NCBI RefSeq assembly: GCF_000010665.1
Contig: NC_012796.1
Coordinates: 2,571,501 to 2,635,500, forward strand
Direction of reading: 5' to 3'
Length of the DNA: 64,000 nt
Source of the DNA: Solidesulfovibrio magneticus RS-1
GTDB taxonomy: Bacteria > Desulfobacterota > Desulfovibrionia > Desulfovibrionales > Desulfovibrionaceae
The notes under the pieces: generated by a model
Databases searched by the model: none
Seen by the model: only the letters and a program-made list of their open reading frames with translations
Told to the model about the DNA's origin: nothing
In this document: in pieces, positions 45,167 to 53,333 of the stretch
How the letters are laid out: every line of letters starts with the position of its first letter
Position numbering within the stretch: the first letter of the stretch is position 1
Program-made: the position numbers and the translations under genes

Positions 45167-48040
45167 ATGCCGGCCACTGCCGCCTCCCCCCATGCCACCC
45201 GCGCCGACCGACTGGTCCTCGCCGCCGTCTTTCTCGTTTCCGGCGCGTCGGCGCTGCTGTTTGAAACGCTCTGGCTCCACCTGGCCGGGCTGACCTTTGG
45301 CGTCAGCGTCTATGCCAGCGCGCTCGTCCTTTCGAGTTTCATGGGCGGACTGGCCCTGGGCAATGGGCTGATTTCCCGCTTTGGCCGCGACATCACCGAT
45401 CCGGTGCGGTTCTACGCCGCCATGGAAGTCCTGGTCGGCCTGTGGGGGTTGATGCTCGTCCTGGGCTTTCCCTGGCTGACGGTCTGGCTCGGGGCAGTGC
45501 TCCATCCTGCCTTGGACAAGCCGATGCTTCTTAATACCCTGCGCTTTTCCTTCTCGTTTTTGCTCTTCCTGCTGCCGGCCACGGCCATGGGCGCCACCCT
45601 GCCGCTTCTGGTCAAGGCCCTGGCCCGTCGGCCCGGCGAATTTGGCAAGGCCCTGGGCCGACTGTACGGCATCAACACCCTGGGGGCCTGCCTGGGGGCG
45701 CTGCTCGGTGAGATGGTCCTCATCGCCCCTCTGGGCCTTTCCGGCACGGGGCTGGTGGCCTGCGGCTTAAACCTCCTGGCCGCCGGGGGAGCCTTGGCCA
45801 TCGCCCGGCGTTTCCGGGACGAGCCGGTCCGGGATGACGAGGCGGCCAAGACTGCTCCCGTGCGCCTAAGCCCTCGGGCCAAGCGGCTGCTGGCGGCCGG
45901 CTTTTGCTGCGGCGCGGCCTTTTTGGCCCTGGAAGTCGTCTGGATGCGCTTTTTGCAGCTCTTTGTGCGCTCCACGAGCCTGGCCTTTGCCGTCATGCTG
46001 GCCGTGATCCTGGCCGGCATCGGCCTTGGCGGCATGTTCGCCGGCTGGTGGCTACGGCGCGAAGCCGACGGTCGGCGCATCGCCGCGCCCCTGGCCCTGC
46101 TTACGGCCGCTGCCGCCCTGGCCTCGTTTCGGCTTTTTGAAGCCGCCTCGGGCGTCACCATCGAAGGCTACCAGTCCCTGGACTGGCGCTATGTGGCCGT
46201 GCTGTCGGTCACCCTCATGTTCCCGTCAGCCTTTCTCTCGGGCATCCTTTTCACGGCCCTGGGCGAGGCCTTCCACCGCGAGGTCGGCGACCGGGCGCGC
46301 TCGGCCGGCCTCATTGCCATGGCCAATACCCTCGGGGCCATGGCCGGCCCGCTTCTCGGCGGCTTTGTCCTCATCCCGGCCCTGGGCATGGAAAAGGCCC
46401 TGTTTGCCCTGTGCGCCCTGTATCTCGCGCCGGCCCTGCTGTGCGCCGGCGGCAGCGCGCCCTGGCCGTCCTTTCGTACCGGCCGCTTCCTGCAGATCGC
46501 AACCGCCGCCTTTACCCTGTTCCTGGCCGCCTTTCCCTTCGGCGTCATGCGCCAGTACCTGAACAAGGCCTGCGTCGATTTCCTCAAGGACGGCGAAATC
46601 CTGGTGCGCACCGTGGAAGGCGTCACCGGCACGCTTCAATACCTGCGCAAGGACTACCTCGGCCAGCCGCTCTACTACCGCCTCGTCACCGACGGTTACT
46701 CCATGTCTTCCACCGACCGGGGCGCGCGGCGCTACATGAAGCTGTTCGCCTACTTCCCCCAGGCCGTGCTGCCCAATCCCAAGTCCGCCCTGCTCATCTG
46801 CTTCGGCACCGGCTCCACGGCCTCGGCCCTGGTCGAGAACAAGGGCCTGGAACGCATCGACGTGGTGGACATCTCCCGTGACGTCCTGGCCGGCAGCCAG
46901 GTGGTCCATCCCCAACCCGGGACCAATCCCCTGGACGACCCGCGTGTGCGCGCCCATGTCGAGGACGGCCGCTTCTACCTGCTGGCCAGCCAGCGCAAGT
47001 ACGACATCATCACGGCCGAGCCGCCGCCGCCCATGATGGCCGGCGTGGTCAACCTCTATTCCCGCGAATACTTCGCGCTCATGCGCGACCGCTTAAACGA
47101 CGGCGGCATGGTCACCTATTGGCTGCCCGTGTTCGAAATCTCGCCCGGCGACGCCAAAGCCATCCTCAAGGCCTTCAGCGACGTGTTCGAAAACGCTTCG
47201 CTGTGGACCGGTGACAACTTCAACTGGATGATGGTGGGCGTCAAAAAGCCCAAGGGCCCCAAACCGGCGGCTGATTTCCCCACGCCCTGGAAGACCGCGC
47301 CCACAGCCGAAGGCCTGCGCCAGATCGCCGTGGAAGAGCCGGCCCAGCTCGGGGCGCTATTCATGCTCGACGGCCAGGACATGGCCGCCTACCTCGGCGA
47401 CGCCAAGCCGCTCACCGACAACTACCCCAAGCGCCTCACCGGCTATCCCGAGTCGCCCCAGGCCCAGCAGCGCGACGTGGCCGCCCACAACGCGCTCATG
47501 GACGCCAACGCCTCCAAGGAACGCTTCGCGACCTCCAAGCAGGCCGCATTGCTCCTGCCCCAGTCCGTCAAGGCCGAGGCCGAAGCCTGGTTCGAAACCC
47601 AGCAAATCATCAACACCTACCTCAACAACATGATCCCGCCGCCGCCGCCCCTGCCGGCCGTCAACTACGTGCTGGCAGGCACGGACCTCACCGTGCTGCC
47701 GCTGTGGCTCATGAAGTCCGACCCCAAAAAGGTGGACATCGTGGAAAGGGCCCTGGCCGCCGGCATGCCGCCCTCGGCCGAGACCGAATTCCAACTCGGC
47801 GTCAAAGCCCTGTCCGACCGCAACTACCTGCTGGCCGAAGCCAAGCTCAAGCGCGCCCAGGACCTCGGCTACCCCAGCAACCTGGCCCCGGCCCGGGTCT
47901 ACATCCTGTGCATGGCCGGGCTGCTCTCCCAGGCCGAAGACCTGGCCAGACAAGCCTTCAAGGGCGGCCAGGCCAGCGCCTCGGCCCGAGCCTACATGGA
48001 ATGGCTGGCCCAGACGTTCGGGTTCACGAGTCCGTTTTAG
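45167..48040 (+). CDS. Membrane-fused spermidine-synthase-like protein
   Basis: This long protein of 957 residues has an N-terminal membrane region of about 12 to 14 helices (residues 1-460; VLAAVFLVSGASALLFETLW as the first), then a spermidine-synthase-like Rossmann domain (about 475-720; LLICFGTGSTASALVENKGL, ERIDVVDISRDVL, EDGRFYLLASQRKYDIITAE) and a C-terminal alpha-helical part with TPR-like repeats. The synthase catalytic Asp after the fourth strand is replaced by AEPP in IITAEPPPP, so classical aminopropyl transfer is uncertain. The start ATG has GAGG six bases upstream. It is the last gene of the fabD run and overlaps the end of the OLD gene by 17 bp. Confidence 0.88.
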   Translation: MPATAASPHATRADRLVLAAVFLVSGASALLFETLWLHLAGLTFGVSVYASALVLSSFMGGLALGNGLISRFGRDITDPVRFYAAMEVLVGLWGLMLVLGFPWLTVWLGAVLHPALDKPMLLNTLRFSFSFLLFLLPATAMGATLPLLVKALARRPGEFGKALGRLYGINTLGACLGALLGEMVLIAPLGLSGTGLVACGLNLLAAGGALAIARRFRDEPVRDDEAAKTAPVRLSPRAKRLLAAGFCCGAAFLALEVVWMRFLQLFVRSTSLAFAVMLAVILAGIGLGGMFAGWWLRREADGRRIAAPLALLTAAAALASFRLFEAASGVTIEGYQSLDWRYVAVLSVTLMFPSAFLSGILFTALGEAFHREVGDRARSAGLIAMANTLGAMAGPLLGGFVLIPALGMEKALFALCALYLAPALLCAGGSAPWPSFRTGRFLQIATAAFTLFLAAFPFGVMRQYLNKACVDFLKDGEILVRTVEGVTGTLQYLRKDYLGQPLYYRLVTDGYSMSSTDRGARRYMKLFAYFPQAVLPNPKSALLICFGTGSTASALVENKGLERIDVVDISRDVLAGSQVVHPQPGTNPLDDPRVRAHVEDGRFYLLASQRKYDIITAEPPPPMMAGVVNLYSREYFALMRDRLNDGGMVTYWLPVFEISPGDAKAILKAFSDVFENASLWTGDNFNWMMVGVKKPKGPKPAADFPTPWKTAPTAEGLRQIAVEEPAQLGALFMLDGQDMAAYLGDAKPLTDNYPKRLTGYPESPQAQQRDVAAHNALMDANASKERFATSKQAALLLPQSVKAEAEAWFETQQIINTYLNNMIPPPPPLPAVNYVLAGTDLTVLPLWLMKSDPKKVDIVERALAAGMPPSAETEFQLGVKALSDRNYLLAEAKLKRAQDLGYPSNLAPARVYILCMAGLLSQAEDLARQAFKGGQASASARAYMEWLAQTFGFTSPF

Positions 48041-48370
48041 GGGAAGGCTGGAAATATTCTTTTAAAGCACACTCAACAATCCGTCGCCATTGCGCAGGGA
48101 CACCATTCCATTCTTCACCCCAAGGCTGAACAGCAACATAGGCTTTATATGGTTTTTCGGAATCAGAGACAGGGATACCAAGCACATTTTCGATATTCTC
48201 TTCCAACATAATCCTTTTTGATTCATCACCAAGAGCGTGCAAAATTGGACCATTCATCTGCTCCGCCTTAAGTGTGCTCAAGTCTCTATCATGTATTACA
48301 AATATATCTATATTCAATGGCGAGAGATAATTTAAAAGCGAGATAATAGCTCCCTTACCTCGTGCCTTAA
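48024..48370 (-). pseudogene. C-terminal fragment of the interrupted OLD-family nuclease
   Basis: Read right to left from the insertion boundary, the frame gives KARGKGAIISLLNYLSPLNI and then DIFVIHDRDLSTLKAEQMNG, the TOPRIM end of an OLD nuclease with the DxD metal pair. It ends at 48024, inside the tail of the convergent spermidine-synthase-like gene. It has no start or ribosome site of its own; a TTG at 48317 begins the open frame. The nucleotides are AT-rich, unlike neighbours. See the other fragment at 49713-51302. Confidence 0.85.
48367..48370. repeat. Left target-site duplication TTAA
   Basis: TTAA directly abuts the left end of the insertion sequence. The matching copy is at 49819-49822. 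One copy retained after excision restores the interrupted reading frame. Confidence 0.85.
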
Positions 48371-49818
48371 CAGCGTGTTGAAAAACTCCGCCAAGTGACC
48401 GAGAATCCAGCCATCGGGGTTCCGGAGGTGATCTGATGGGGCTTGGCCGTCAGGGTGATCAGCAGGGGACGATGTATCTGGCCTGGGATGAGATCCCTCG
48501 GTCTCGTGGGCACGCTTTTTACGATCGTCTCCAGCAGATTCTCCGGAAAGCCGGCTTCGATGGTTTCGCCGAGAAGCTGTGCAAGCCCTTCTATTCCGAC
48601 AAGGGGCGTCCCTCCATTCCGCCTGGCCGGTATTTTCGGATGCACCTCGTGGGGTATTTCGAGGGCATCGACAGCGAGCGCGGCATTGAGTGGCGCTGCG
48701 CTGATTCGCTTTCCCTCCGGAATTTTCTCCAGCTTTCGCCCAAGGAGTCTGTGCCGGATCATTCCTCGCTCAGCCGGACACGGTCCCGTCTGCCACTGGC
48801 GACCCACCAAGAGGTTTTCACCTGGGTTCTCAAGCTGCTCAGCAAGGATGGCTTGGTCCTTGGAGGCCGCATTGGCGTGGACGCTTCGACCATGGAGGCC
48901 AACGCGGCGCTCAAAACCATCGTGCGCCGGGACACGAGTGAGAGCTACCGCAAGATGCTCCTGCGCATGGCCAAGGAGAGCGGCATCGACTCTCCGATAG
49001 ATGAGGATCTGGCTCGCATGGACCGCAAGCGCGTCGGCAAGACGCTTTCGAACAAGGACTGGCGGTCACCGGTCGATCCCGAGGCGAAGATCGCCAAGAT
49101 GAAGGATGGCCGAACGCATCTGGCGTACAAGCCCGAGCACGCGGTGGACCTGGACACCGGCGCGGTGGTGGCGGCCGAGGTGCATGAAGCGGACAAAGGG
49201 GACACCTCGACTCTGCAAACGACGCTGAAAGCCGCTCAAGAAAGTCTGCGGCGGGTCACTTCCACACCGCCATGCCCGGACGACCCTGCGGAACTGGTCG
49301 CGGATAAAGGCTATTTCTCCCGGGATGTCCTCAAGGTTCTGGACGGTGGACCATGGCGGACGAGAATCGCCGAACCCAAACGCAACGGTCTGAACTCCTG
49401 GCGTGGCGACCAAGAGGCGCGACGCGCCGTGTACAACAACCGAATCCGGATATCCTCGATGGTCGGGAAGGCCATGGGAAAACAGCGGACGGAACTGGTC
49501 GAAAGAAGCTTCGAGCATACGCTGGACCGGTGCGGCGGCATGCGCCGGGTCTGGCTCAGAGGACGAGAGAACATCCGGAAACGCTATCTGGTCCATGTGG
49601 CTGGTTTCAATCTCGGCCTGCTGATGCGGGTCAAGACCGGCCATGGCACCCCCAGGGGCTGGGCCAGTGCCTGGCTTGCGCTCATTTGGCCTGACCAGCA
49701 TCCCTCAATGGCCTATTTGGCCATCGTCATGGTGGTCAAGGGACGATGCTGCGGGATCATCCCCATCGCCATCATCTGCGGGGGAGAATAGCCGGAAACA
49801 GCTTTTTGCAACGGCCTG
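48371..49818 (+). mobile_element. Insertion sequence, IS1182-like (IS5 superfamily), TTAA target duplication
   Basis: The element is 1448 bp and has imperfect terminal inverted repeats: CAGCGTGTTGAAAAACTCC at 48371 and CAGGCCGTTGCAAAAAGCTG reading inward from 49818 (CAGnnnGTTGnAAAA shared). TTAA occurs on both sides (48367-48370 and 49819-49822). It carries one transposase gene on the plus strand. It is GC-rich compared with the gene it interrupts. The family assignment rests on the transposase layout and TSD size. Confidence 0.88.
48436..49791 (+). CDS. Transposase, DDE superfamily
   Basis: The 451-residue transposase has an N-terminal DUF772/InsH-like domain (FYSDKGRPSIPPGRYFRMHL through the VPDHSSLSRTRSRL region), then an RNase-H-fold catalytic core with Asp in GVDASTMEANA, Asp in LVADKGYFSRDV and Glu in LVERSFEHTLDRCGG, the three DDE residues. 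A basic linker (MDRKRVGKTLSNKDWRSP) separates the first two. The start has an excellent ribosome site, GGAGGTGATCTG-ATG. The C-terminal 30 residues (MVVKGRCCGIIPIAIICGGE) run close to the right terminus. The gene looks intact, so the element may still move. Confidence 0.93.
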   Translation: MGLGRQGDQQGTMYLAWDEIPRSRGHAFYDRLQQILRKAGFDGFAEKLCKPFYSDKGRPSIPPGRYFRMHLVGYFEGIDSERGIEWRCADSLSLRNFLQLSPKESVPDHSSLSRTRSRLPLATHQEVFTWVLKLLSKDGLVLGGRIGVDASTMEANAALKTIVRRDTSESYRKMLLRMAKESGIDSPIDEDLARMDRKRVGKTLSNKDWRSPVDPEAKIAKMKDGRTHLAYKPEHAVDLDTGAVVAAEVHEADKGDTSTLQTTLKAAQESLRRVTSTPPCPDDPAELVADKGYFSRDVLKVLDGGPWRTRIAEPKRNGLNSWRGDQEARRAVYNNRIRISSMVGKAMGKQRTELVERSFEHTLDRCGGMRRVWLRGRENIRKRYLVHVAGFNLGLLMRVKTGHGTPRGWASAWLALIWPDQHPSMAYLAIVMVVKGRCCGIIPIAIICGGE

Positions 49819-51302
49819 TTAACTACCTGAACGTCTGCATATACTCGCGCTTTTACATCCGCTGGCAACCGTGAAAAAGTTTCTCTAAGGACAATATCCT
49901 CAGTATCGCCTTCAACAATTATAACTTTCTTCGCAAAAAAAACCCTTGATATGTAATCATCCATTTTTATTAGCATTTTAACATAAGTTCTGTCTTTGTC
50001 GACAAGATTTAAATAAGCATCAGACACATTAAATGGAACAACACACACAGCACCATCGACAACAGACATTCTATTAAGCACCTGACATGGCTTTCTTGAA
50101 AGATCAATCATATATGGAGAATGAGATGTACAAATTATCTGAGAACTTCCTATTGAAAGGTCATATATTGTATCTCGCATTTGATTTGCAGCATTCGGGT
50201 GCAAATATATTTCAGGTTCTTCAAATCCAATAATCAAAGGGCGAGACAGCCCTTTTCTTTTATGTATCCATTCATGACGGAACTTCAACAAAGCAAATAT
50301 TGCAGACCTAATCATTCCTGTCCCTTGATATGCAACAGGCGTTTTAACGTTACTCGACATATTAATTGTAAAAACAGGAACCAACGACTTGTCTGCGTCA
50401 TTTAAACTTGCTGTTGCATGCAATTTTGATTCAGGAAACACACTATTTATAACACCGTTCAAATCATCCATCATTCTGCTAAATTCAGACTCCTGATCTT
50501 CTGGATTTAATTCTTCTGCCAACAAAGCAAGATACTTTACGGCCTTTCCATAATTGTCGGACGCCTCCCGAATCTCTCGAAACAATTCGTTCATAAATGT
50601 TGCCAATTCTCCAGATTTTTGATCAAGGGCAGCAGCGCTGTGCTCAGCTGGTATTTTTATATATAAAGGCAACTTACTAATCACCACCGAGTGAATGCCA
50701 CCAGGATTATTAACCCACTCTGACACACCAGAATCGTCAACAATCCAGATGTCATTAATTTCTTCAAGCTTTTCGAGTTGTGCTTTTGATAATTTTTTAT
50801 CCAACTCTGGAAACAATTCTTCAACCAATTCTGAGTCAATTCCACGGTCTATCAAATCCCTGGCCTTAACTATGTTCTCAAATTCACTTTTCTTTACTCT
50901 GCTATAACACTTCATCTCTCTAATGCAACTTTTTGAAGACTTAGAAAAAGACTTTCTAAATACTACAGATAGGCCGCTATCATTTTCATTCTTTGTTTCA
51001 TATCGGATAAGCCGTCCCTTAAACCCTCTCCAACTATTTGCTTCTACTGGCAAATTCCTAAATTCCGCTTCAATAGAGCACTCAGTGCACTTATCAACTA
51101 TTTCCTCTGCACAAACTTCGCCCTCACAATTGTAATCAAATTCTGAAAGAGATTCACTCACTGACAGCAGACATCCTATTGCAGCTAGGACAGTACTTTT
51201 ACCGACATTGTTTGGACCAATCAAAAAAGTTGTATCACCAAATAGAATTGTAGCTTGCTTAATTCTGCGAAAATTACGTAGACACAATGAGTGCAGTCGC
51301 AT
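49713..51302 (-). pseudogene. OLD-family ATP-dependent endonuclease, N-terminal and central part, cut by IS
   Basis: The intact part is an AAA/ABC-like ATPase: start MRLHSLCLRNFRRIKQATIL, Walker A IGPNNVGKST, the signature-like YQGTGMIRSAIFALL, Walker B LIIGFEEPEIYLHPN and SHSPYMIDL. The TOPRIM domain begins at KKVIIVEGDTEDIVL and breaks at VYADVQVV where the element lies; the last 35 residues (from NRPLQKAVSGYS) are read from IS sequence. OLD proteins act in DNA repair or phage defence. Restored length would be 608 residues. The ATG at 51302 has GAGGTGAT upstream. No UvrD-like GajB partner is adjacent, so it is a stand-alone (class 1-like) OLD. The DNA is AT-rich, a sign of transfer. Confidence 0.88.
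49819..49822. repeat. Right target-site duplication TTAA
   Basis: Second copy of the 4-bp target, immediately beyond the right end of the insertion sequence; pairs with 48367-48370. Confidence 0.85.
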
Positions 51303-51327
51303 AGATATCACCTCATATTTTTTTGCA

Positions 51328-51357
51328 AGCATACATATAGACTATAGTCTAAATCAA
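51328..51357 (-). promoter_or_regulatory. Promoter of the OLD gene with 14-bp palindrome in its spacer
   Basis: On the minus strand TTGATT (51352-51357) and TATGCT (51328-51333) are spaced by 18 bp and lie 26 bp before the ATG at 51302. The spacer holds the perfect palindrome TAGACTATAGTCTA (51338-51351), placed exactly where a repressor would block the polymerase. No dedicated repressor gene is seen beside it. Confidence 0.6.
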
Positions 51358-51467
51358 CTTGTTTTTCCTATAAATAGAAGCAAGCTATCGGGACAGCGCC
51401 CACCTATAGCTTTTAACTATTTGAAATACATCAAATTATGACTATTTAAAAAAAAAGGAGCAAATAA

Positions 51468-52073
51468 ATGCCAACTTCCCTTGATTGCCGTGGTCTGGCC
51501 TGTCCCGGACCGGTCCTTCGCTGCAAGGAATGCGTCGAGAAAGACGCCCCCGATACCATTGCCGTCACCGTGGACAATGAAGCGGCCCGGGAAAACGTCA
51601 CCCGGTTTCTGACCATGCGCGGCTACGCCGTTACCGTGGCCGAGGCCGGAGACGGCGTCTACGTCCTGACCGCAACGGCGGGAGCCGCTCCCGTCGCTGC
51701 GCCCGATGCCACGCCGGCCGCCAAGGCCGAAGCCGGCAGCCGCACCGTCGTTTTTATCACCGCCGACGTCATCGGTCGGGGCGACGACACGCTTGGGGCC
51801 AAGCTCATGGTCAATTTCGTCGGCACCCTGCCGGAGCTGGGCGAACGCCTGTGGCGCATCGTCCTGGTCAACGGCGGCGTGCGCCTAGCCGTGGCCGGCA
51901 GTCCGGTTCTCGACAAGCTCAAGGCCATGGAACAGGCCGGCGTGTCCATTCTGGTGTGCGGCACCTGCCTGGACTTTTACGGCATTTTGGACAAGAAAGA
52001 GGTCGGCCAGACCACCAACATGCTCGATGTGGTGACCAGTCTCGATCTGGCCGATAAAATTGTACAAATCTGA
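51468..52073 (+). CDS. yedF: YedF-type selenium-metabolism sulfurtransferase-like protein
   Basis: Two domains in 201 residues: an N-terminal TusA/SirA domain (LDCRGLACPGPVLRCKE, with active-site Cys in CPGP) and, after an Ala/Pro linker, a DsrE-like domain (TVVFITADVIGRGDDTLG, ILVCGTCLDFYGILDKKEVG). This TusA-DsrE fusion is the protein found next to selenophosphate genes in anaerobes and named YedF; the exact reaction is not proven. The ATG has AAGGAG before it. No selD or selU is in the window. It immediately follows the AT-rich foreign segment and precedes a PAS kinase on the same strand. Confidence 0.92.
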   Translation: MPTSLDCRGLACPGPVLRCKECVEKDAPDTIAVTVDNEAARENVTRFLTMRGYAVTVAEAGDGVYVLTATAGAAPVAAPDATPAAKAEAGSRTVVFITADVIGRGDDTLGAKLMVNFVGTLPELGERLWRIVLVNGGVRLAVAGSPVLDKLKAMEQAGVSILVCGTCLDFYGILDKKEVGQTTNMLDVVTSLDLADKIVQI

Positions 52074-52192
52074 CGCGCCGACTTTCTACGGGCCGCTTGC
52101 CCGGCGGCCCGCTTTGCTTGCGCGGAGCAACGCCTTTCTGGCCCAGCTCCGCCAGTAGGACAGCCAGCGTGTCAGCACTTCAGGATGTACCC

Positions 52193-53329
52193 ATGGCTGA
52201 CGCGCCATTGCCCACGTTTTTCTTGCCGGCCGAACGCCTTAAACAGCCGGCCATCGACGCCATTGCCCGAGATATTGCCCACTCTCCTTCAGCTTTGACC
52301 TTGGGAGCGGTCCCGCTGGCCGTAGTCATCGTCAACGACACCCGCCAGATCGTTTACGCCAACGCCCGGTTTCTGGCCCTGGCCGGAAAAGCCGAGGCCA
52401 GCCAGGTCATCGGCCAGCGCATCGGCGAGGCTCTGGGCTGCGAGCATGTGGACGACAATATCGGCGGCTGCGGCACCACCCGGTTTTGCCAGTATTGCGG
52501 CGCGGCCCAGGCTGTGGTCAAAAGCCTCGAAGGCGAAAGCGGCACCCAGGAATGTGCCATCAACCGGGTTTCTGCCTCGACCCTGGACGCGCTCAATCTG
52601 CAGGTCTGGGCTGTGCCCATGGAGATCGAAGGGCACAAGCTGGTGCTCAACTCCGTGTTGGACATCGCCCACGAAAAGGCCCTGCGGGGCTTTGAACGCA
52701 TCTTTTTCCACGACATCCTAAACGCCGTCACCGGCATCAAGGGCATAAGCGACCTGCTTTCCCTGGAACTGCCCAAGAACTATCTGCGAGAATTGGAACT
52801 GCTGCGCCGCTCCATCGACGATTTACAGGACATCGTCGACACCCAGCGCGATTTTCTGGCTGTCGAGGCCAAGGAATACCGGCACAACTACACACGCCTG
52901 TATACCATCGACATTCTCAAGTACCTGGCTTCCTACTGCCAATCCTTCAACCATGGCGGCAAACGCCGCATCGATGTCGCGCCCCAGGCGGCAGCGCAAA
53001 TTTTCTCCTCGGACCTGCGCATCATCCAGCGCATCATGGTCAACATGGTCAAAAACGCCCTGGAAGCATCCGCCCCCGGAAAATCCGTGACGCTTGGCGC
53101 GGACGTAACCGATCGGGGAGCTGTGCGGCTGTGGGTCGCCAACCCGGGCGCAATGCCTGAAGAGGTGCAACTGCGGCTGTTCGAGAAGGGCTTCTCCACC
53201 AAGGGCGAAGGCCGTGGGCTTGGGACCTACAGCATGCGCCTTTTTGCCCGCCAGTGCCTGGGCGGCGAGATAAGCTTCACTTCCACGCCCGAGGACGGCA
53301 CGCGCTTTGCCCTCGAACTGCCGGCCTGA
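52193..53329 (+). CDS. PAS histidine kinase with conserved Cys cluster
   Basis: This soluble 378-residue kinase has a PAS domain (about 35-160) holding five cysteines (C83, C93, C99, C102, C121; the core is GGCGTTRFCQYCGAAQA). The cluster is placed to bind a metal or Fe-S cofactor or to form disulfides. The kinase part has the phosphoacceptor H173 in IFFHDILNAVTGIKG, and ATPase motifs NMVKNALEASAPG and FEKGFSTKGEGRGLGTYSM. It may be a redox-sensing kinase; no response regulator is adjacent. Start ATG at 52193 has AGGA at seven bases; a GTG at 52169 is an alternative. It lies 120 bp after yedF and 4 bp before an rRNA pseudouridine synthase gene. Confidence 0.87.
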   Translation: MADAPLPTFFLPAERLKQPAIDAIARDIAHSPSALTLGAVPLAVVIVNDTRQIVYANARFLALAGKAEASQVIGQRIGEALGCEHVDDNIGGCGTTRFCQYCGAAQAVVKSLEGESGTQECAINRVSASTLDALNLQVWAVPMEIEGHKLVLNSVLDIAHEKALRGFERIFFHDILNAVTGIKGISDLLSLELPKNYLRELELLRRSIDDLQDIVDTQRDFLAVEAKEYRHNYTRLYTIDILKYLASYCQSFNHGGKRRIDVAPQAAAQIFSSDLRIIQRIMVNMVKNALEASAPGKSVTLGADVTDRGAVRLWVANPGAMPEEVQLRLFEKGFSTKGEGRGLGTYSMRLFARQCLGGEISFTSTPEDGTRFALELPA

Positions 53330-53333
53330 CGCC

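Noticed and set aside
48024-51302. Gabija (GajA/GajB) defence system
   Set aside because: The ATPase/TOPRIM protein is OLD-like, but no UvrD-type helicase gene is adjacent, and a single interrupted OLD gene cannot be called Gabija.
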